This document shows positions 21,764-31,334 of a stretch of 64,000 nt of DNA, piece after piece. The stretch is from Anastrepha obliqua (taxonomy: Eukaryota; Arthropoda; Insecta; Diptera; Tephritidae): the NCBI RefSeq assembly GCF_027943255.1, contig NC_072895.1:32958001-33022000 (forward strand), given 5' to 3'. Under the pieces are notes generated by a model. The model was not told the origin of the DNA. It saw only the letters and a program-made list of their open reading frames with translations, and ran no database searches. Position 1 is the stretch's first letter. Every line of letters begins with the position of its first letter. Position numbers and translations under genes: made by a program.

Positions 21764-22910
21764 GGTTGTTGTTGTTGTAGCAGCATAAGCATTCTCCATA
21801 TAAAGGCTGGTTAAATTTAAAGGGCCGATGTTGAATGTGAACCACACCTAAACGTCAAGTTTTTTTCTGCATTTCATTTGACATATTTCAATTTCAGACT
21901 AACTCAATTTGAACCATGGAAAGATACATAATCGAGCAACGCGTTAAAGTTATTCAGGCTTATTATGAAAACGGGCGTTCAAATCAAAATGCATATCGAA
22001 GAAAATCATCTTCAGTGATGAGGCACATTTTCATCTCAGTGGATTCGTCAACAAGCAGAATTGTCGCATTTGGGCGAATGATAATCCAAGAGTGATTGCC
22101 GAAAAGCAATGCACCCACAAAGAATGACTGTTTGGTGCGGTTTATGGGCCGGTGGCATCATTGGGCCGTATTTTTTTCCAAAATGACGCCGGTCAGGCAG
22201 TTACTGTGAATAGTGTTCGCTATCGTGAGATGATAACGAACTTTTTATGGCCTGAATTGGAAGATATGGATGTGAACGATATGTGGTTTCCACAAGACGG
22301 TGCCACATGTCACACAGCTAACGAAACAATGGCTCTTTTGCACGAAAAATTTTATGGCCGAATAATCTCACGTCGCGGCGATGTCAATTGGCCGCCAATA
22401 TCATGTGATTTGACACCGTTGGACTTCTTTCTTCGGGGTTATTTGAAAGAAAAGGTGTACGTCGATAAGCCAGCAACAATTCAAGAGCTAAAGGATGAGA
22501 TAATTCGGCACACTAACGGCATAGAACCCCAATTATGCCTCAGCGTCATCGAAAATTTGAACCATCGGATGGTGGTGTGCCGCCGAGGCTGTGGCGGCCA
22601 TTTGGCCGATATTTTATTCCATACGTAATTGAGTCATATCAATATTATCATAGTAAAGAGAAATGGCAATAATTTTCTAAAAAAAATTTTATTTTATTCA
22701 AAATCAACACCGGCCCTTGAAGCTTAACTACCCTTTATATTCAGGGTATGCTGCTGAAGTTACAGTCCTTGGCCGGATATAAATCCGGATCGTTTCGGGT
22801 ACGTAGAACCAACTCCCGTGGGAACAATCAACTCAGTTCTCTTCGATCTTGCTGAAGGCTTCTGCATATGCCTGCCAAGTGAATTGCACGATATTCACTT
22901 CAAGCGTCAG
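21764..22910 (+). repeat. Dispersed fly repeat (GTTGTTGTTGTAGCAGCA type), split by a mariner-like element
   Basis: The repeat starts GTTGTTGTTGTAGCAGCAT (near 21764) and stops at the mariner-like insertion at 21801. It resumes at 22738 with GGGTATGCTGCTGAAGTTAC, CCTTGGCCGGATATAAATCC and CGTAGAACCAACTCCCGTGG. Other copies are at 37104-37215, 37460-37550 and, on the minus strand, 47010-47125. Its origin, possibly a LINE 3' region, is not certain. Confidence 0.7.
21801..22737 (+). mobile_element. Mariner-like element with internal deletion (937 bp)
   Basis: Ends TAAAGGCTGGTTAAATTTAA and (complement) TAAAGGGTAGTTAAGCTTCA are flanked by TA (21799-21800, 22738-22739). The transposase starts at 21916 (MERYIIEQRVKVIQAYYENG), jumps after AYRR directly to IIFSDEAHFHLSGFVNKQN, and contains a frameshift near 22120. 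Then 22152-22628 reads FPQDGATCHTAN, DLTPLDFFLRGY and GGHLADILFHT. The family glutamine before the second Asp (QQD) is Pro-Gln here. Dead copy. Confidence 0.88.
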
Positions 22911-23029
22911 TAACGATTAGTAATCAGTAATCGCGAAAATGCCATCCCGCGGAAAAATAAGAAAATTATCCAGCCCTGAATCAGTTGTTAAACAGGCGTA
23001 ATTTTGCAGTTATATTTAAATTTCTTTAT

Positions 23030-23769
23030 TTAAGGGGTTATACCTATACCTTGTGAGCCCGAAAAAATGGACGATTGTCATAATTTTTTTTAAATGTGTT
23101 GTAGAACTTATATTTAATACTGAAGGGTAGCTCTCGAAGAATTCATTTTGGTGTTTTTATTTTAAAAATGTTATTATTTATTGTTGATTTCGCCCCTCCC
23201 CCGAAACGCTGTTTTTTAGAAGAGGCTTGCGGTGATCACGGTAGCGCATGAGCAGCTCAACTGAAATCAAAAAAATTAAATGATTATTGTAGAAAAATGT
23301 TTTTAGTGAATCTGAACGGTTTATTTACCCAAAAAAATTTTTTCTCGATATGAAAACCGCTTTGCACCAAAAAAACGATTTTTGAGGGGGGTCGAAAAAT
23401 TAAAAAAAGAATTAATTCCAGCGAACTATGCAAATATTTATAAAAAGTGAACCGTTCAGATTTACGAGGTTGTAACTTCGAATAGTTTAAAAAAAAAGTT
23501 TATGCAAATCGGTCAAATAGTTTTTGATAAATAAAGATTACCGCGATGGTAATTTTCAAAAAACACGACTTCGAGATAATCGCGTCTAAAGTTTTGCGTG
23601 CACTTCATTTATGGATAAGGTCGCGTGCATCCACAGTCTGTAACTTTCGTTCTAGTGCTCCGATATTTATGATTTTTTGAATTTATATTTTTAAGATGAT
23701 GTACTTTTAGAATATGCCATAAAAAACTTTTCGATTTTTTAGACCAACACAAGGAATATAACCCCTTAA
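23030..23769. mobile_element. Non-coding element with TTAA ends (740 bp)
   Basis: TTAAGGGGTTATA at the left (23030) and its complement at the right (ends 23769) form inverted ends, followed by weaker similarity (left CCTTGTG, right CACAAGG). If TTAA is the target duplication this is a piggyBac-type non-autonomous element; the TTAA could also be part of the repeat. The inside has no coding frame. Confidence 0.55.
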
Positions 23770-24269
23770 CTCGTTTATATGTTTACTCATTTCAATCCTA
23801 ACCTAACTTTTTGTTATTGTGTAGAAATATTTGCTATTTGACACCCAACTATTTCTCATAGCTCATCAAAAATTACGCCACAGCAGCTTGTGTTTTGAGT
23901 TCCTGGATAGAGCTACAAAAAATAAGTCATCGGCTGTTCATTCGTTTATTTTTCATTCATCCATAACATTCGACTCTCCGTCGAAGGAGGAGAAAATATA
24001 AAGTCTATCAAATATAGAGTCTGAGTCAAGCGCGGTCTTTCTGTCCTTTTAAATATAAATATTTTACTCCAGGAAATTCCTCCAAATGCCCAAATTCGAT
24101 CGCGGCATAGTCATAGTTCCTAAATTAGGATTACTTGTTATATAATATATAAAAACCTTCTCCTCTTTTCTTATATTTCAATAATTGTATATTCAGCAAT
24201 ATTGAAATGCGATTACGTTTTCCTTTTTGTTTCCTAACTATTCGATTTACTTTGACAGCTCAGAACAGT
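23770..24269. other. Intergenic spacer, nothing recognised
   Basis: AT-rich DNA without clear genes or transposon ends. Confidence 0.4.
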
Positions 24270-25344
24270 TATAGCCTAGACAGACGGTAGCGTTAATCGG
24301 GATTAATGACTTAATTCGGGTTTATCTCAGGCATTAAGTGCAACAAATGAGGATTGGCAACTACACTTAATTCTCATAATTTAAGCGGATTAGGGGAATT
24401 TTCGATGGCAACATTGCCGTAAACTGACACTTAATATACATTGTGAATGAAAAATAATGAAACTTTTATAGAGAAGAACAAGAAAGACTACATGCAACGC
24501 TACGAGGGCGGGTCAATAAGTCCGTGAGTTTTTGTATTTCTGACCTCTTTACTGAAAAAGAAATACTGCTCCTGTCAACAGGCATCTGTCAGTTGACTCC
24601 TGTCAAAATTTGAACGTGCTGCGTCAGTAAGTTTGTGTTTTACAGCTACCTTTATCAGACTACCCAGTAATTTGAGGAGAAAATGAAAAAAACTGAATTT
24701 CGTGTGCTTATTAAGCCGATTCACCCTTAGAAACCCACTGTTTCGACTGTTGTTTGGTCTCTGGTGTGTGGTGATGGATCCATGTTTCGTCCACGGTAAC
24801 AAAACGGTGCAAAAACTCCTCCATATTGCGATTAAACAACGCCAAATCTTACTGTGAAGTTGTTACACGATTGCGTTTGTGGTCGACTGTGAATTACTGG
24901 GTAGTCTGATAAAGGTAGCTGTAAAACACAAACTTACTGACGCAGCACGTTCAAATTTTGACAGGAGTCAACTGACAGATGCCTGTTGACAGGAGCAGTA
25001 TTTCTTTTTCAGTAAAGAGGTCGGTAATACAAAAAGTCACGGACTTATTGATCCGCCCTCGTAGTTTGCACTAACACGTTGGAAATTATGTTAATTGTTT
25101 TTATATTTTCGCACAGTTTGAGAAATAGCAATTTAAGATTTTTTTATTAAATAATTATTTCTTAGTTTCATGGCAGCTAATACCCGTATTTGTTGCCTGC
25201 GATCCATCTTTTACTAACAAATCTATCCAATAAACAAATCAGCTGTTCACTAATCCGCGTAACAACTGCCTGTCACATTACAATTTTTATCAGAATTAGC
25301 TGCGCCGGTTATCCCAATTAACGCCGCCGTCTGTCAATGCTATA
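24270..25344. mobile_element. Small inverted-repeat element carrying a nested mariner
   Basis: The left end TATAGCCTAGACAGACGG and the complement of the right end TATAGCATTGACAGACGG continue into GTAGCGTTAATCGGGAT and GCGGCGTTAATTGGGAT. Together they give about 35 bp of inverted ends. Without the nested mariner (24503-25061) the element is about 515 bp and non-coding. Its superfamily is not assigned. Confidence 0.65.
24503..25061. mobile_element. Fold-back mariner derivative with long inverted arms (559 bp)
   Basis: Arms of about 170 bp (24503-24675 and 24896-25061) are near-perfect inverted copies starting CGAGGGCGGGTCAATAAGTC and are flanked by TA. Between them lie transposase scraps. From 24682 on the plus strand is MKKTEFRVLIK, like a mariner N terminus. 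At 24815-24720 on the minus strand is RFVTVDETWIHHHTPETKQQ, with the first catalytic Asp of true mariners. Confidence 0.85.
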
Positions 25345-25419
25345 AAGTCTTGACTGACAGAACTCTTAGCGAACAAAACTAACGTCAATCTGTACTGAAA
25401 TAAACCAACGGTAAATAAG

Positions 25420-26987
25420 AAGGTGCGTTTCATAATCATAAGACACCCCTAATTTAACATAGCATTTTAATTTATAGATTTCAGAGAAAAATAAAAATTT
25501 TACACATCTGTTTTATTACAGAATTTAGAACTTTTTTTAAGACATAAAGAAAATTTTTACCAAAAACATTTCCAGGCGTTTTAAAATGATAAGACACTGT
25601 TTAATTAAAGTGATCGTTTAACAAAAGTATACTTTTTTCGATTTTTTTTTTTCTGTCGTCTAGAATATTTTAGTATTCTATGCTTGAGCGACACAAAATA
25701 ACTTTTTTTTCAAAGCTTCTGGTATTTTTTAAAGTAAATTTACATCTTGAGAAACCCATTCTACCTTAATTGCCGCTTTAGACTCGTTGGTGTTGTCAAA
25801 TTGGCGATTGTTGGCGTAAACTTTATATAAAATGTATATCTCAAATATTTTCTATTGGGTTTAGATCCGGAAAACACGCCGGCCAGCCCATAGTTCCTAT
25901 TGAACATTCGGTCAAATACTGTCTTATTTCCCTGCTTACGGTCGTTGTCTTGCTGAAAAACGAAGGACACTTTCCGATTATCCTGAATAAAAGGAAGGAG
26001 ACTATTTTTCAAAATGTTTTTGTAATCCCCACTGTTCATTCGCGATGATGTAAACGGTAAATCAAGAGTTGCTTTCGATGTGAATGCAGCCCAAACCATA
26101 ACAGAACCTCCACCGAAGTTGCGCTCTTGCGCAAATCTATCCAATAATTTAAAAAACCAGCGGATCCACCAAGGTTCCATTTTTTTTTTTCTTCCAAAAA
26201 TATAACCTTCTTAAAAATGTATATCAAATTGGGCAACATTAAAAATATTCCAAATATCTTACTGTGTCCCAGTTGGTGTCTAGGTGTTTGTCTGCAAACT
26301 GAAGACGCGCCAGCTTGTGCTAAGGCAAAAGATGGGTTCCTTTTCTTATTTTTGATAATTTTAAATGATTGCACATCTGTAATGTGCGCCAAACTGTTGT
26401 TTTTGAAACCTAGTTTTGAACAACAGCGGCCCAGTTGGTGCAAGACTTAGGCGAGTTAGCAGCTTTTCTTATGATTGCTCGCTGTTCTCGACTTGATAGT
26501 GATGGTTTTCTTCCAACGGGCTTCAAAGTGTTGTAATTCTCAGGACTCCGTAAAAAAATCCGGATAACACAACGACTTCTGCCTGTTTTTTTCAATTAAA
26601 TTGATTGTCAAACTGGAAATCCTTGTGGGCCAAAATTTTTCCACGCTCCTCTTGTAATAATATTGAACCGCTCGGCATTTTAGGTTAAATTGAATAAAAT
26701 TATAATTAAAGTCATCCAAATTAATAATCAGCGCCTTCTATCACTTCAGAAGCTTATTTTCGACTATTGTCTTATCATTATGAAACGCCGAAAAGACTAG
26801 CAAATGTGCAGCTTATTAGAAAAAGATAACGGTTCTGCAAAATAGAGTGAGCTTTCGCACTAAAAGCAATTTATGGAAGTCTTAAGTCTATAACTGTTAA
26901 AATGACGCCAAGTAAAAGCTACTCGGGAAAGTAAAAGCGAGCTTATGGTAGTTCAAAAATTGTGTCCTATGTTTATGAAACGCACCT
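25420..26987 (-). mobile_element. Tc1-like transposon, decayed (1.57 kb)
   Basis: Inverted ends AAGGTGCGTTTCATAA (left 25420, right complement ending 26987), continued by YATARGACAC. TA is present on the right only. On the minus strand, 26595-26410 and 26443-26036 cover the paired-like DNA-binding region (GRKPSLSSREQRAIIRKAA). 26180-25761 covers the DDE domain (GGGSVMVWAAFTSKATLDL, FVFQQDNDRKQ). Frames are broken between the segments and the last catalytic region is degenerate. Confidence 0.82.
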
Positions 26988-27532
26988 TACTTATAACAAA
27001 AACGAAATATTCACAAAGGTAGCACTCATCTCTTTCGCTCCCAGTAAGCTCGACAGAATCGCTATGTGTGTGACGTCACAACGGTGTAGTTCTATCATTT
27101 CAGTGAAAAACTGATTTATGATAATCGCGGTACGTATATGAGTTGAATTGCCATGATAACCGCCACTAAATAGTTAATAAAATGAATCGTAAAAATTCGT
27201 AGACACTTACATTTTCTGATTATTTCTTTTAGATGTACAAATTGAGACATCGGTGTTGTCAAAAGATCGTTTGCACGTCATTAGCACTTATTTGCAAAAT
27301 TAACCTAAGCAAAAAATGTATTTCCCTACTGGGATGGGAAATTTTGTTGTTTGATTATTTTGAATTACCTTTCTGCCCATTGTACAATGTTCGTTTTCTT
27401 CCTCTTCTTTTATCCAACTCGTTGTTTAGCGCCAAAGTCATTGGTAATTCGAATTCCGTTAGTTTTATAGAAACTTGGTGTTAAAATATTTTTAGTCATA
27501 TTGTTTAAAGTAAAGATTTAGATTTGTTACAG
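26988..27532. other. Upstream region of the EB1-like gene
   Basis: Non-coding. The start codon at 27533 is directly preceded by a pyrimidine-poor but usable acceptor (GTTACAG), so a 5' non-coding exon and short intron probably lie here. The 5' exon was not located. Confidence 0.4.
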
Positions 27533-28524
27533 ATGAGCACTCAAGCCATGCCTGACATCAAAGCACCGGTTGCCCTAACACATTCCTCGACGGATAAAAT
27601 GTCACGGCATGAAATATTGCGTTGGGTAAATACCACCGTAAATGGCGAGTACAAGAAAATTGAGGATCTCTGCTCAGGTACTCATTAATATACCCTCATA
27701 CATAGATGAAGATTATTCCACAAAAACATATTTACAAGCTTACGCATTACTAATCGTTCAAGGCGTCGCTTACTGTCAAATGATGGAAATGATGTTCCCA
27801 CATTCGGTCGGACTGAAAAAAATAAAAGTCAACGCAAAATTGGAGCATGAATTCCTGCATAATTTAAAGCTTTTCCAAATGGCATTCGCGCGAATAAACT
27901 ATGAGAAATCTGTACCCATTGAACGATTAATAAAAGGACGTTTTCAAGATAATTTCGAGTTTCTGCAGTGGTTCAAGAAGTTCTATGATGTGCATGCAGC
28001 TGGCAAGGAAAACGTGAAGGTTACAATTCCTCAGAAACAGCAAATGCACCCTAACAAAAAACCGACGAAGAAAGTTCTGAGTCAAGAAGGTTCCGGCATG
28101 ACTCCACCAACAGCAAATTCAACACAATGTAGTGATCATGAAAATGGCTCACCAAGAAGTACGCAAGCTTTGAAGTCAACTCAAAGCGAGTTGGTCGAGC
28201 AGGTTCGTACTAAAGACAAGTGCAATTATATGTAAAAATTAGACATATATGTTTGTAACAATTGAATCCTTTTTAGACTGCAATAGTATTGAATGAAAGA
28301 AATTTCTATTACAAGAAACTACGAGAAGTGGAAAAAGTGTGAGTTGCACCAATATAATTAGACAATTGCTTTCCATAAAATATTTTCACTTTCGTCATAG
28401 TTTGAAAGAATTTACGGATCGCAGCGAATTTTGTGAACGTGCGTTGGCCATACTATATGATGATGGAGAATCCATTCGAAGCAATCGAAACAGTGATACT
28501 GGCTGCGTTCCACCGGAATTATAA
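27533..28524 (+). CDS. EB1-family microtubule plus-end binding protein
   Basis: Coding exons 27533-27677, 27763-28202, 28277-28338 and 28401-28524 splice in phase to 256 residues. N-terminal calponin-homology domain: MSRHEILRWVN (about 23-33), VAYCQMMEMMFPHSV (50-64) and the signature KGRFQDNFEFLQWFKKF (106-122). A Ser/Lys/Pro-rich linker follows, then a C-terminal EBH coiled coil (VLNERNFYYKKLREVEKV, then ERALAILYDD). Family role: tracking growing microtubule ends and recruiting partners through the EBH domain. The C terminus ends in CVPPEL and lacks the EEY/F tail of classical EB1, so this is probably one of the extra EB1-like paralogues of flies rather than Eb1 itself. The exon 2 donor (CAG/GTTCGT) is the weakest border. 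If it is not used, the frame ends at 28235. Confidence 0.85.
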
Positions 28525-28665
28525 TTCAAGTAACTAAGATCAAGTGTATTTACGTTTATTTATTATAATGTGAAGTGCTATATATATCCTAAATATTTTT
28601 TTTTTTGTATTTTTTCAATTAAATGTTATGAATTTATTAAAACTATCTCATATGCATCATTTAAT

Positions 28666-29816
28666 TTAATTACTATTGTCGGTATCACTACAACTATCAT
28701 AGTCACAAACCAAAGCTAAACTTTTTGGCAAATCTATCAGCGTGGCTTCCTCTGTTTTAAGCTTTGCTTTATGCGTCATTGACGTCTCCGCACTCCCAAC
28801 AGACTTCTTGTCCCTTATATCACAACTTTCCGTTTCATCACACTTTTCTTCTGTTCGCCCGCTATTTGCTGGGTCCACAACTTCACACGCACTGTTTGTT
28901 TTCTTTTTAATACCCAAATCAGCAAATTGTAAATGTGTACTGAGTATTTTTTGACGCTTCAATCCACCGAAAGTGGTTTTCGTAGCACCTGGTAGTGCCG
29001 GTTTCATTAGAATATCTAAACGTCTTTCAGCTTCGCGCTCTTGTGCAGATTGGCTTTGGAGCATCATCAACCCAGCCATTTGCTTATCTTGTACGGTTTC
29101 GGGAAGAAGAGCTATATCAAGACTATTCCTTGCAAGTAATTGATCGTCTAGTTCTTTTTGCGCTTTTAGTTCTTTTTTCTTTACCTGAAAAAGCATTTAT
29201 AAAAATCTTTGTCCATTATTGTAGAAGTAGCGTAGTAACTCACCCGAAATTCCGCTCTCAAGCGACAATTTGCTTCATAACTGTCATCCCAAACGCTCCG
29301 ATTACGATCAACTAACCGCTCAAGCACCGGTTTCGCGTCTTCGCCGGCTTTGACATCCTTCGCCTGATGTTCCAACTTGTACATGGCATCATCAAAGAGT
29401 CGTTTCTGCACTTCCTTGGTTTCGGGTACAACCTGTTCGTTCTGATGCGGATCCCAGCGGTTTTCTTGTCGACGTGCTCCCGATAATATCACATAGTCCA
29501 AGTTTCCCGGATCCGTTTGTATTTCAAAGTGATTGTCGCACAGGTGACATTTCATACGAAATTTATATATTGGTGTGGAATAGTACATGCCCACTTTGGT
29601 CTTTTCCGCATTGTAACGCACACCCATGCCAATGTGATTCTTGCAGCCATCGCACCAAATGTTGTAGGGCATTTCAAAACGGATTATAATTATACCCACA
29701 TGAATTTTCCTGGCACGCTCGCGTAGTGCATGTGTGCCGCGAAATTTGTTGAGGCCCCCCTTCTTCGGATCATAATCCGGGGGGTAATACTTATTTTGTC
29801 CTTTACGCTCACCCAT
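28666..29816 (-). CDS. YJU2B/CCDC130-type splicing factor
   Basis: Two exons on the minus strand, 29816-29244 and 29184-28666, with a 59-bp phase-0 intron, give about 363 residues. The N terminus MGERKGQNKYYPPDYDPKKG and the conserved core with Cys55, Cys58, Cys90 and Cys93 (CDGC...CHLC) are those of the YJU2/CWC16 family. Yju2 relatives act in the spliceosome around the first catalytic step; the YJU2B branch is less well understood. The C-terminal part is charged, coiled-coil-like and poorly conserved, ending in an acidic CDYDSCSDTDNSN. The gene is tail to tail with the EB1-like gene, about 140 bp apart. Confidence 0.92.
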
Positions 29817-31334
29817 TCCTAGTTCGAAATTTACACCGCGAAGTTAAATAATTTTACTAATATGTTTTAAGGGATTGTTTACGAAAAGCAAAGATATTGC
29901 TGTGGATTTGACAATATGATAAATAAAATCCCATTCACAATAGAGCCATTGATCAGCTGAGTATGCACAGTGGCGCTTAAAATAATCATAACAAGGGAGT
30001 AAGTACTTCGTAATTATCCGTATAAAACAATTCGTATCGGTATTATTAATACTTAATAAAAATTGCTGTCACATTAAGGGGTAACACCACTCTACACGCG
30101 TAAAATAAACACGATTTTTAAAGAATTTTTTTGTATAGAAAGAAAGGGAAAACAATCACTCTGATTTGGGAAGTTATTACTTATATATTATATATATATA
30201 TATACTAAAATACAAAACTACAAAGTTTGATCGAAAAATTTTACAAAATGGCGGCATTGGAGACATTTTTGTAATGTGGTTTCTCTTGAAGGAGCTCCGC
30301 GGCACGCAGCACAGAGGGTGCAAATTTTAATCTGGAACAAAGAAACATTTTTTTCTTAATCTAGATAAGAATAGCTAGAGAAACACGTAGGGGATTTAAA
30401 AAATATTTATTTTTGTGGAATTAGCATGCATTTGAAGGAAAAATCTCTATTTTGGACTAAAAAAACGGCACTTAAATAATTATAACAATCGTTTAAATTA
30501 ATCTATCGAAAACCCCTACGCTCTTCTCTTAAGAAGGTTATTATACAGACGTAGTGAAAAACCTGATTAAAAATATTTAAAATTGTTTGAGTTATGCTGC
30601 GTGCCAATTTCAGAAAACGTGTTTTGAGAAAAACGCGTTTAAAGTTTGGAAATTTGGAGAAGTCGTTAGGAATATGTTGGTGTAGATTCTAAATAGGTTG
30701 GAGTTCAACCTCTACACTATCTAACGTGATGTGCCGAGAATGTAACGAATCTCACGTGGCTGCTAAAGCTCTTCGTTTGTGCCATAATAGGTTCACATAT
30801 AACTAGGTTATATATTTTTTTCGAAAAAAAAAAACAATAACATATTCCACCAAATCAATTTCTAAGCAGTAAAATCTTTCAAAACAGTCATGACAGCTGA
30901 TTGTCAATTTTGCAGCTAATTATTTTTGCTAATCACTGCATAGGTCAACGTACTTCGAAACTGATCGAGCGATAGTTTGTTAAGGCGATTATGGAGTTTC
31001 GGGAAATGCCGTTCAAGGTCTGCCTGTATTGCGTCAGGCCCATTCTCTTGGCAGGCGATTGCACGCATTGCAATGGTATGAGTTTGTCTAGTTGTCACCT
31101 CACCTGTAGGTGAATTTCACTAGGTTTTGTATATTTTTTTCCTAAAAAATATATTATGTCTTTTTCAAATTAACACAAAATATCATACCTCCAACTACAA
31201 CTCTGTGGCAGTCAATTTCAGACAAAGTCGTGGCAACTGTCCGAATCTAATTGTATCTGTCAGTGAAGAACTATCGCGTGCTTCTGCGATTTTAGATATT
31301 AGAGAAAATCATATTTAATAAAATAAAAAACAAT
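29817..31334. other. Intergenic region between divergent genes, with repeat pieces
   Basis: Promoters of the YJU2B-type gene (-) and methionyl-tRNA synthetase (+) lie here. 30077-30650 begins TTAAGGGGTAACACCACTC and resembles non-coding TIR elements, but no right end was found. A TA microsatellite lies at about 30180-30205. 30660-30800 (GTTGGAGTTCAACCTCTACA, then GCTAAAGCTCTTCG) resembles the LINE-associated sequence at 37258-37350. A 60-codon minus-strand frame at 31098-30916 has no known match. Confidence 0.4.

Noticed and set aside
30916..31098. 60-codon minus-strand frame divergent from methionyl-tRNA synthetase
   Set aside because: Too short, with no family match and no conserved features that I can see.
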